This document shows, piece after piece, positions 25,430 through 32,808 of a DNA stretch of 64,000 nt. The stretch's first letter is position 1, and every line of letters begins with the position of its first letter. This DNA comes from SIG307 sp045596385 (lineage in GTDB: Bacteria; Bacillota; Clostridia; Lachnospirales; Lachnospiraceae), in NCBI GenBank assembly GCA_045596385.1, contig JAZOCC010000008.1:93008-157007 (forward strand), written 5' to 3'. A model generated the notes under the pieces. It was not told the DNA's origin, did not search any database, and saw only the letters and a program-made list of their open reading frames with translations. Made by a program: the position numbers and the translations under genes.

Positions 25430-26203
25430 ATGCGTTTACAACTGGTCTGTACCGACAACAATTACAAAGAACCGAACCAGCACCGCTGGGGACCGGGCAC
25501 AAGAGAAATCTATTCGTTGCATTACATTCTTTCCGGAAAAGGCTATGTGGTGTTTCGGGGAGTAACTTATGCCCTTTCTGCGGGGGATACGTTTTTAGTG
25601 TTTCCGGAGGAGGAGATTTTGTATTATCCGGAAGAATCCGATCCATGGGAATACCGCTGGGTGGATTTTAAAGGTGCGGATGCAAAGGGACTGGTGGCCC
25701 GTACCGGTTTTTCGAAAAAATGTCCGGTGGTAAAGGGAAAATCGGGACTGGAACCTTTCTTTTTTATTTATGAAGAGGGGATTTACGGAGAACTTGCCAA
25801 GGAGCGTTATGCGGCAAAGGTATATTTGTTGTTAACCTATTTCTTTAAAGAGTCAAACGAGTCGGGAGAGAAGCGGACGTATTTTGAAGAGGCGGTGGAA
25901 ATGATTCAGAACAGTTATTGGAAGCAGGAGTTGAATGTAAACCGGCTGGCAGGGAGTCTGAACGTAGAGCGTTCCTATTTGTACCGGCTGTTTATGGAGC
26001 ATGCGGGGGTATCCCCCCAGGAATACTTAACGGAGGTCCGGATGGAGCGCGCCTGCGAGCTGCTTTCCGCCGGGGAGCTTTCCGTGCAGGCGGTGGCATG
26101 TTCCGTAGGATATAAAGATGCCCTTTACTTCTCCAGATTGTTCCGGAAAAGAAAGGGCATCACACCGAGTGATTATCGGAAGAAACGCACCGAGAGGGCT
26201 TAG
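25430..26203 (+). CDS. AraC-family transcriptional regulator
   Basis: A 257-residue regulator. The N-terminal cupin-like effector-binding domain (about 15-150) carries LHYILSGKGYVVFRGVTYAL and LSAGDTFLVFPEEE. The C-terminal double helix-turn-helix (about 160-255) carries VNRLAGSLNVERSYLYRLFM and the family signature ACSVGYKDALYFSRLFRKRK with GITPSDYR. AraC proteins of this layout usually activate sugar-use genes. Its stop codon overlaps that of the convergent GH27 alpha-galactosidase gene, so that gene is the likely target (inference). Confidence 0.92.
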   Translation: MRLQLVCTDNNYKEPNQHRWGPGTREIYSLHYILSGKGYVVFRGVTYALSAGDTFLVFPEEEILYYPEESDPWEYRWVDFKGADAKGLVARTGFSKKCPVVKGKSGLEPFFFIYEEGIYGELAKERYAAKVYLLLTYFFKESNESGEKRTYFEEAVEMIQNSYWKQELNVNRLAGSLNVERSYLYRLFMEHAGVSPQEYLTEVRMERACELLSAGELSVQAVACSVGYKDALYFSRLFRKRKGITPSDYRKKRTERA

Positions 26204-27372
26204 CGCGTTAATTTAGCACGTACAACAACGCAATCGTGGGCATCCACATGCTTAGCGAAGCGTTCGCGGCATACACCCAGGTCTTCGTTGGTGAAGCAGT
26301 CATACAGGGACAGACCGTAGCCGGACTGATACGGCAGACCGATATCCCAGAACTGTAAGGTGATTTCACGGGTATTGTCGGTAAAGTTAAATAAGCCGAT
26401 GGCAAGGTCGCCGTCTGCCAATGTTTTTACAAGTACAAAAGCGTCGTCTTTGCCGAACCAGTTCGGTTCTACCGGAATTCGGTAAGCACCGCGGGATTCC
26501 GGGTCCTGGTTAATGGCAAGAAGATTTTTATTCTGAAGCAATTCCTTGGTAAAAGGAGTTGCTTTTCTGATATCACAACCGATCATGAGCGGAGAGCCCA
26601 TCATAGCCCAGAGAGCGAAATGGGTCTTGTACTGGGTATCGGTGCAGCCGCCGAGGCCATGACCGATCCAGTCACTGTTGCTGCCACCGTACATGCCTAC
26701 CACCAGCATATCCATGTCGTTGTGGCAGAAGGAACCGGTAAAGGCTTTCTTATCCATTTGGGAAAGCGCAAGACGCTTGATGGATTCCCAGTTGTCCTGA
26801 ATGTCGCCGGTGGAACGGTAGGAGTGGGCACCGGATTCACGAATCCAATCATATACGTTGTCTTCGCCCCAGTTGCAGGCGGAGAATAAAATATCACGTC
26901 CGCAGTTCTTTAGGGCAAGACTCATGCGCTTATATAAGAGCTCGCCGGAAACGTTACGCGGCTTGAAGCAATAGTCGTATTTTAAGTAGTCCACACCCCA
27001 TTCTGCAAACTGCTTTGCGTCTTCGAATTCGTGCTCAAAGCTGCCCGGATGTCCGCCGCAGGTGTGGGTGCCGGCGCAGGAATACATACCGAACTTTAAG
27101 CCCTTTTCATGGATATAGTCCGCTACCGCTTTCATACCGTTCGGGAACTTATTCGGGTCCGGAACCAGGCGTCCGTTTTCGTCACGCTCCTTTAAACTCC
27201 AGCAATCGTCAATTACGATGTATTCGTATCCTGCAGCCTTGTAGCCTTCGCTTACAAATAAGTCTGCCACGTCCTTAATCAGGGATTCGTTGATGTCCCA
27301 GGTAAACGTGTTCCAGGAATTCCAGCCCAGAGCCGGAAGACTGCCAAGAGTAGTTGTAGGGAAATTAGCCAT
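26200..27372 (-). CDS. GH27 alpha-galactosidase
   Basis: A 390-residue cytoplasmic glycoside hydrolase (no signal peptide) that releases terminal alpha-galactose, for example from raffinose-type sugars or galactomannan fragments. GH27 hallmarks are LPALGWNSWNTF (13-24), IDDCWS (54-59), nucleophile D133 in YLKYDYCF and acid/base D190 in YRSTGDIQ. The beta-sandwich C-terminal domain begins after about 290. The start ATG follows an AGGAGG ribosome site. Its stop TAA overlaps the TAG of the AraC gene by two bases in a tail-to-tail arrangement. Absence of export implies an imported substrate. Confidence 0.94.
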   Translation of the reverse strand: MANFPTTTLGSLPALGWNSWNTFTWDINESLIKDVADLFVSEGYKAAGYEYIVIDDCWSLKERDENGRLVPDPNKFPNGMKAVADYIHEKGLKFGMYSCAGTHTCGGHPGSFEHEFEDAKQFAEWGVDYLKYDYCFKPRNVSGELLYKRMSLALKNCGRDILFSACNWGEDNVYDWIRESGAHSYRSTGDIQDNWESIKRLALSQMDKKAFTGSFCHNDMDMLVVGMYGGSNSDWIGHGLGGCTDTQYKTHFALWAMMGSPLMIGCDIRKATPFTKELLQNKNLLAINQDPESRGAYRIPVEPNWFGKDDAFVLVKTLADGDLAIGLFNFTDNTREITLQFWDIGLPYQSGYGLSLYDCFTNEDLGVCRERFAKHVDAHDCVVVRAKLTR

Positions 27373-27392
27373 AAAAATACCTCCTGTTTCAG

Positions 27393-27511
27393 ATGTTGTT
27401 TCTTGTAACTTACATATAGAACGATTTTGTATATATTCAGTAAAGCATAGATGGTAGGAAAAGAAAATGGAAGCATGTTGTGATTGTATGGATAAATGTT
27501 GTTTCTTGTAA
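27393..27511. repeat. Two 16-bp direct repeats in the divergent GH27/aldolase promoter region
   Basis: ATGTTGTTTCTTGTAA occurs identically at 27393-27408 and 27496-27511, 103 bp apart. They lie in the 217-bp region between the divergent GH27 and threonine-aldolase-like genes. AraC regulators bind such direct repeats, so these are candidate sites for the neighbouring AraC protein (inference). The upstream copy sits about 20-35 bp before the GH27 start codon, within its transcript leader or core promoter. Confidence 0.6.
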
Positions 27512-27589
27512 GATGTCGTCGGAACTCTTGAAAAGAAGGACGAGCCGTGTTATGATGAAGAAAATACAAATAGAAACGGAGAAAGTACC

Positions 27590-28615
27590 ATGTTAGCATT
27601 TGAAAACGATTATTCCGAAGGCGCGCATCCGCGGATTTTGCAGAGATTACTGGAAACCAATCCGGAGCAGGCGTCGGGCTACGGGGAGGACCCGTATTGT
27701 GCATCGGCGATTGAGAAAATAAAAGCGGCATGCGAGTGTCCGCAGGCGCAGGTTCGCTTTTTAGTGGGCGGTACCCAGACCAATCAGACGGTTATAGATT
27801 CCATGTTGCAGTCTTATGAAGGTGTGATTGCGGCGGATACGGGACACGTGAGTCTCCATGAAGCGGGCGCCATCGAGTTTACCGGACATAAGGTGCTGGC
27901 TCTGCCTCAGAAGGAGGGTAAGCTGGCAGCCCGGACCGTAAAAGACTATTTGGTAAAGTTCTACGGTGACGACAGCAGAGACCATATGGTATTTCCGGGG
28001 ATGGTGTATATTTCCCATCCGACGGAGTACGGCACTTTGTACACGAAAGAAGAACTGACGGCTCTTTCGGAGGTTTGTAAAGAGTATGATCTTCCGCTCT
28101 ATTTGGACGGAGCCCGTCTCGGCTACGGTCTGGTGAGCCCGGGGACGGATGTGACGCTTTCTGATATCGCCCGTCTTTGTGACGTATTTTATATCGGCGG
28201 AACGAAAGTAGGCGCATTATGTGGTGAAGCGGTCGTGTTCACAAAGGGAAATATGCCGAAGCAGTTTATAACGCTGGTAAAACAGCACGGAGCGTTACTT
28301 GCCAAGGGACGTTTGCTTGGGATTCAGTTTGACACGCTGTTTACGGACAATCTGTATACGGAAATCAGCAAGAATGCCATCGAACAGGCGGAGAAGTTAC
28401 GCAGGATTTTAAAAGAAAAGGGATATCGGATGTATCTGGAAAATCCGACCAACCAGATTTTTTTGGTACTGGAAAATGAGAAGATGCGCAAGCTGCAGGA
28501 GCAGGTAAAAATCAGCTTCTGGGAGGCGCTTGATGAGACCCGTTCCGTAGTACGGTTTGCCACCAGCTGGGCAACGACGAAGGAGTCGGTGGAACAGCTG
28601 GCGGAGTTGTTGTAG
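27590..28615 (+). CDS. Threonine aldolase-family PLP enzyme
   Basis: A 341-residue fold-type I PLP enzyme of the beta-eliminating lyase/low-specificity L-threonine aldolase family, which would cleave L-threonine or allo-threonine to glycine and acetaldehyde. Visible motifs are the start FENDYSEGAHPRIL, RFLVGGTQTNQTVI (phosphate-binding region), YLDGARLGYGL with the PLP-ring Asp, and the Schiff-base Lys in YIGGTKVGALCGEA. Length is typical. The ATG follows AACGGAGAAAGTACC. It is expressed divergently from GH27 and followed by a strong terminator. Confidence 0.9.
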   Translation: MLAFENDYSEGAHPRILQRLLETNPEQASGYGEDPYCASAIEKIKAACECPQAQVRFLVGGTQTNQTVIDSMLQSYEGVIAADTGHVSLHEAGAIEFTGHKVLALPQKEGKLAARTVKDYLVKFYGDDSRDHMVFPGMVYISHPTEYGTLYTKEELTALSEVCKEYDLPLYLDGARLGYGLVSPGTDVTLSDIARLCDVFYIGGTKVGALCGEAVVFTKGNMPKQFITLVKQHGALLAKGRLLGIQFDTLFTDNLYTEISKNAIEQAEKLRRILKEKGYRMYLENPTNQIFLVLENEKMRKLQEQVKISFWEALDETRSVVRFATSWATTKESVEQLAELL

Positions 28616-28633
28616 GAATAAAAGAGAGTAAAG

Positions 28634-28684
28634 AAACAGGCAGTTTTCCAAGGAAATAATCAGGGAGGACTGCCTGTTTTGTGC
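28634..28684 (+). terminator. Terminator after the threonine aldolase-like gene
   Basis: An 11-bp perfect stem, AAACAGGCAGT (28634-28644) with ACTGCCTGTTT (28669-28679), then TGTGC; the T-tract lies mostly inside the stem end. Confidence 0.75.
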
Positions 28685-28735
28685 TTATTGTAGGGTTGCT
28701 TTCATATAGTACCGGTAAGGAAATGAAAAGAGTTT

Positions 28736-30610
28736 GTGGCTATGCTTGACTTAATTGTGCGCTATGTGGGAGATATCAACGGGCTGGCGGAAGAAATCGG
28801 CTTTCAGGCGGAGGAGCTTCTGGGCGGTTATGCGATTGTGCGTATCCGGCAGGAGCTGGCTCCGCTGTTGTTATCCGCAGAGGAAATTCTTTGGACAGAG
28901 GTGCCGGCCAGAGTCTATACCGAGTTGGCAAACGGACGGCGCGAAGCATGTGTGACGGCGCTACAGGCGCGAAATCCGGGACTTACCGGCCGGGGTGTGT
29001 TAGTGGCAATCATTGATTCCGGCATTGACTATACCCATCCGGATTTCCGGAATGCAGACGGTACCACACGGATTGCAGCCCTTTGGGATCAGACAGCGGG
29101 GAGCCGAAACGGAACTGTCTCGGAACAAAACCCGGAACGTCCGGCGGAGGTGAAATCCGAGAGTGGAAGCCGATACCCAAATATACCGCCGGAGGGATAC
29201 CTGGACGGGGTACTCTATACAAGAGAGCGTCTGAATGCAGCGCTACAGGGGGAGCAGACTGTGGATGATGCAAGTCTTGTTCCGGAAAGCGATTTATCCG
29301 GCCACGGGACTCATGTGGCGGGGATTGCCGCAGGAAACGGCAGGGCATCCGGCGGACGGTATCGAGGTGTTGCTTATGAAAGTGAATTGTTGGTGGTGAA
29401 GCTGGGCGGAACCCAGGCAGACCCTTTTCCGCAAACGACGAATCTGATGTCGGCGGTGGATTTTTGCGTACGTTATGCGACAGAAGCGGGTTTGCCACTT
29501 AGCATCAACTTGTCCTTTGGAAATAATGAGGGAGCCCATGACGGACAGAGTCTCTTGGAGACCTATTTGGATACCGTGGCGTTGTACGGAAAGACCTGCA
29601 TCTGTATCGGGACAGGAAATAATGCGGCGCTGGGCCGGCATGTGGGAGGAACATTTCTTCGGGAAGGAAGGGATGGAAGTGAAAGCGGCGGTGTTGGGCA
29701 AAATGCAGGAAGACCGGAACCGGATGAATGCGCAATAGAGCGAGAAATACTGCTTTCTGTCGGTCCGGCAGAGCGGAGTATCCGAATTGGGCTTTGGCTT
29801 AGTGGATTGGACAGAGTAGCGGTGTCCTTTGTTTCTCCGACAGGAGAGGTACTGCAGTTACCGATGAGGGAAGTTATGTCGGAAGGCAGAAGAGGGGAAG
29901 ATGGAGCCGGGATAGGTGCAAGGGGCGGTACTGCAATCAAGGGGTATCCGGCGGCTGTCGGAGAAGTGCTGGACTTCGGAGATTCCGTGGCAGAGGTGTT
30001 TGTGGGAGAAACGACACCGTACCGGATGCTGCGGGAAATCGGAATTACGCTACGGGGTACCGGCGGATCGATTACGGAAGGGACCTGGCGCATCCGGTTA
30101 CGGCCGGTGCGGATTTTGGACGGAGCATATGATGGTTGGATTGAGGGGGAGGTACAAAGTACGGTGACACGTTTTTTGCAGGCGACACCGGAGCGGACGC
30201 TGACCATACCTTCGACGGCAGGCCGTCCCATTGCGGTTGCGGCCTATGACGGCAGGACAGACAGTATCACGAATTTTTCCGGAAGAGGATACCCTCGGGG
30301 AGAAATGAGAGAGGGCTACGTAAAACCGGATGTGGCGGCACCGGGGGTGGAGATTGTATCCTGCGCACCCGGCGGAGGATATACCACAAAGACAGGAACC
30401 TCTATGGCAACCCCTTTTGTGACCGGTTGCGCCGCGTTGTTTATGCAATGGGGGATTACGGAAGGAAACGACCCATACCTGTACGGAGAACGGTTGAAAT
30501 CCTTTTTAATCCGGGGCGCAAACCCGCTTACCGGTGTGAGTGAGGTGCCGAACCCGTATGTGGGTTGGGGGACGGTATGTGCGGAAGAAAGCTATCGGTT
30601 GTTGGAGTGA
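28736..30610 (+). CDS. S8 (subtilisin-like) serine peptidase without signal peptide
   Basis: A 624-residue subtilase with all three catalytic motifs: Asp in AIIDSGIDYTHPDF (about 100), His in SGHGTHVAGIAAGNG (about 190) and Ser in GTSMATPFVTGCAAL (about 560). An insertion of about 250 residues between the His and Ser blocks is beta-rich. It has no signal peptide, and the N-terminal region (about 1-80) resembles the small prodomain of Csp-type clostridial proteases, which act on spore germination factors; that link is inference. The start may be GTG 28736 or ATG 28742, both with weak ribosome sites. It looks more GC-rich than its flanking genes. Confidence 0.88.
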   Translation: MAMLDLIVRYVGDINGLAEEIGFQAEELLGGYAIVRIRQELAPLLLSAEEILWTEVPARVYTELANGRREACVTALQARNPGLTGRGVLVAIIDSGIDYTHPDFRNADGTTRIAALWDQTAGSRNGTVSEQNPERPAEVKSESGSRYPNIPPEGYLDGVLYTRERLNAALQGEQTVDDASLVPESDLSGHGTHVAGIAAGNGRASGGRYRGVAYESELLVVKLGGTQADPFPQTTNLMSAVDFCVRYATEAGLPLSINLSFGNNEGAHDGQSLLETYLDTVALYGKTCICIGTGNNAALGRHVGGTFLREGRDGSESGGVGQNAGRPEPDECAIEREILLSVGPAERSIRIGLWLSGLDRVAVSFVSPTGEVLQLPMREVMSEGRRGEDGAGIGARGGTAIKGYPAAVGEVLDFGDSVAEVFVGETTPYRMLREIGITLRGTGGSITEGTWRIRLRPVRILDGAYDGWIEGEVQSTVTRFLQATPERTLTIPSTAGRPIAVAAYDGRTDSITNFSGRGYPRGEMREGYVKPDVAAPGVEIVSCAPGGGYTTKTGTSMATPFVTGCAALFMQWGITEGNDPYLYGERLKSFLIRGANPLTGVSEVPNPYVGWGTVCAEESYRLLE

Positions 30611-30713
30611 AAAGGCGATGTTTTTTGAAGGAAAAGAAAGAGAAGAGTGGAGACCGAACGAAAGTTACCAATAAATCCTGCAAATTTTACCCCAAATCCG
30701 TGAAATTTGCGTA

Positions 30714-30742
30714 TTGCGTTCTGAGAAAAATTATATTACAAT
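30714..30742 (+). promoter_or_regulatory. Promoter of the PurF-like gene
   Basis: TTGCGT (30714-30719), 17-bp spacer, TACAAT (30737-30742), 80 bp before the start. A hairpin of CAAATTTTAC with GTGAAATTTG (about 30681-30706) lies just upstream and may terminate the protease transcript. Confidence 0.6.
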
Positions 30743-30821
30743 ATAGGACGTGGTTTTGTATTGCGTGGTTCGGGAGTTTCATGATGCAGAATACGACGGA
30801 ATAGAATCGGAGGAATGGCAA

Positions 30822-32222
30822 ATGGGCGGATTTTTTGCGGTAGCCTCAAAAGAGGATTGTGTATTTGACTTATTTTTCGGAACAGACTATCATTCCCACT
30901 TAGGTACCAGACGCGGTGGTATGGCAGTATACGGTGACGGTGAGTTTAACCGTTCCATTCATAACATCGAGAATTCGCCGTTTCGTACCAAATTCGAAAA
31001 AGATGTGAACGAGATGAAGGGAAATATGGGTATTGGCTGTATTTCCGATTACGAACCGCAGCCGCTTCTGGTGCGCTCCCATCACGGTACCTATTCCATT
31101 ATTACCGTAGGTAAAATCAATAATCTGGAAGAATTGGTAGATAAAATTTTTAAGTCCGGCGGTTCTCATTTTCTGGAGATGAGCGGAGGAGATATCAATG
31201 CCACGGAGCTTGTGGCAGCGCTCATTAACCAGCAGGAGAATCTGGTAGAGGGGATTCAGTATGCCCAGGATGTGATTCAGGGTTCCATGACCATTTTAGT
31301 TATGACACCGAAGGGAATTTATGCCGCCCGTGATAAGTACGGCAGAACTCCGGTGGCTATCGGCAAGAAGAACGGTGCATTTTGTGCGTCCTTTGAGTGT
31401 TTCGCTTATTTGAATTTGGGATATCAGGATTATAAAGAATTGGGTCCGGGAGAAATCGTTGTAATGACTCCGGAGGCTGTGATTACTCTGGCAAAGCCGG
31501 GAAGCGAGATGCGTATTTGTACCTTCCTTTGGGTATATTACGGTTATCCGTCTTCCTCTTACGAGGGTGTCAGTGTAGAAGAAATGCGTTACAATTGCGG
31601 TGCAAAGCTGGCAAAACGTGACGATGTAAAGCCGGACAGTGTAGCCGGCATTCCGGATTCCGGTACGCCGCATGCCATCGGATATGCAAATGCATCCGGC
31701 ATTCCGTTTTCCAGACCGTTTATTAAGTATACGCCGACCTGGCCGCGTTCCTTTATGCCGACCATTCAGAGTCAGCGTAATATGATTGCAAAAATGAAGA
31801 TGCTTCCGGTGCATGATTTGATTCAGGATAAGAGTCTGCTCTTAATCGATGACTCCATCGTGCGCGGTACGCAGCTTGGCGAAACCACCGAGTTTTTATA
31901 CCAGAGCGGAGCAAAGGAAGTACACATCCGTACCGCTTGTCCGCCGTTAATGTTCGGCTGTAAGTATCTGAACTTTTCCCGTTCCAATTCCGAAATGGAC
32001 CTCATTACGAGACGTATTATCGCGGAGCGTGAGGGAAAGATGGATGTGGATTTGGAGGAGTACATCAATCCGGAATCCGCAAAATATAATGATATGGTAG
32101 AGCAAATCAGAAAGAAGCTTAACTTTACTTCCCTGCGGTTCCATCGTCTGGATGACATGATTGAATCCGTGGGAATCGATCCGAGCAAGCTTTGTACGTA
32201 TTGCTGGAGCGGAAGAGAGTAG
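30822..32222 (+). CDS. Amidophosphoribosyltransferase-like protein lacking the N-terminal Cys
   Basis: A 466-residue homologue of PurF, the first enzyme of purine synthesis (PRPP plus glutamine to phosphoribosylamine). The glutaminase-like domain retains HSHLGTRRGGMAVYG. The phosphoribosyltransferase domain has the PRPP loop LLLIDDSIVRGTQ and a C-terminal Cys pair, CTYC. The canonical catalytic N-terminal Cys is absent: the start is Met-Gly-Gly-Phe-Phe, and the first Cys is residue 13. The chosen ATG has the good ribosome site CGGAGG; upstream extension does not supply a Cys either. Glutamine hydrolysis is therefore doubtful. It may use ammonia or have a regulatory role. No other purine genes are adjacent. 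Confidence 0.88.
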   Translation: MGGFFAVASKEDCVFDLFFGTDYHSHLGTRRGGMAVYGDGEFNRSIHNIENSPFRTKFEKDVNEMKGNMGIGCISDYEPQPLLVRSHHGTYSIITVGKINNLEELVDKIFKSGGSHFLEMSGGDINATELVAALINQQENLVEGIQYAQDVIQGSMTILVMTPKGIYAARDKYGRTPVAIGKKNGAFCASFECFAYLNLGYQDYKELGPGEIVVMTPEAVITLAKPGSEMRICTFLWVYYGYPSSSYEGVSVEEMRYNCGAKLAKRDDVKPDSVAGIPDSGTPHAIGYANASGIPFSRPFIKYTPTWPRSFMPTIQSQRNMIAKMKMLPVHDLIQDKSLLLIDDSIVRGTQLGETTEFLYQSGAKEVHIRTACPPLMFGCKYLNFSRSNSEMDLITRRIIAEREGKMDVDLEEYINPESAKYNDMVEQIRKKLNFTSLRFHRLDDMIESVGIDPSKLCTYCWSGRE

Positions 32223-32237
32223 TTTTGATTCGCCTTT

Positions 32238-32713
32238 GAATTATTTCGGACGTCAGGTTTTGTGTAAGAAAACTTGCCGTCCGATTTCCTTTTGTAATAA
32301 CTTAGAAAGAACCTTGTGGTATAAAAACGCTTCTTATGGGTTTCGGATGTAGTCTTTCTAATTACTCCGGGAATAAGAGAATAATAGTGACGCAACCGCC
32401 CTGATGCGGCATCCATGCCTTATGGCGGGCATTTGTTTACAACAAATGCTTGCTCCGCAGGATGCACACGATGCGCAGATGAAGACTGCTTCGCAGTCGC
32501 GCATCGGCGCCAAAAGCGGAACGAGTCCGCTTTTGAACAAATACGTCCTGTCTGAGCGTTGCTATGTGACAAGCGGAGTAATAAGAAAGTCTAACATCCT
32601 GCACAGAATGCGAAGCTTATTTTATGCCACAAGGTTCTTTCTTTGTAGATAAAACTTTAAAAGGAAATCGGATGCCAAGTTTTTGCTTATGGGGATGACG
32701 TCCGAAATAATTC
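32238..32713. repeat. Long imperfect inverted repeat (about 476 nt) downstream of the PurF-like gene
   Basis: This element occupies almost the whole 586-bp gap. An 18-bp block at 32238-32255 is perfectly complementary to 32696-32713. Further nested blocks are CCGATTTCCTTTT (32281-32293) with 32659-32671, AGAAAGAACCTTGTGG (32304-32319) with 32627-32642, and 32351-32369 with 32574-32592 with a few mismatches. The arms are about 150 nt each. The central 190 nt holds smaller hairpins, such as GCATTTGTTTACAACAAATGC-type, GACTGCTTCGCAGTC and AAAAGCGGA/TCCGCTTTT. No protein is encoded. Confidence 0.85.
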
Positions 32714-32808
32714 ATACTAACAAAAAGTTATGAGTACCAGAGAACAGGGCTGGGAATCTAAGAAAGATTCGTCAGCCCTGTTCGGTTTAGAGAAGAGATA
32801 TTGCTATG

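Noticed and set aside
24636..25646. 336-residue minus-strand frame rich in Pro and Ser
   Set aside because: It lies antisense to the end of thrS, the Nudix gene and the AraC gene, all well supported, and has no ribosome site or family signature.
32404..32652. Short frame inside the third long hairpin
   Set aside because: It is entirely within the inverted-repeat element and lacks a ribosome site or coding pattern.
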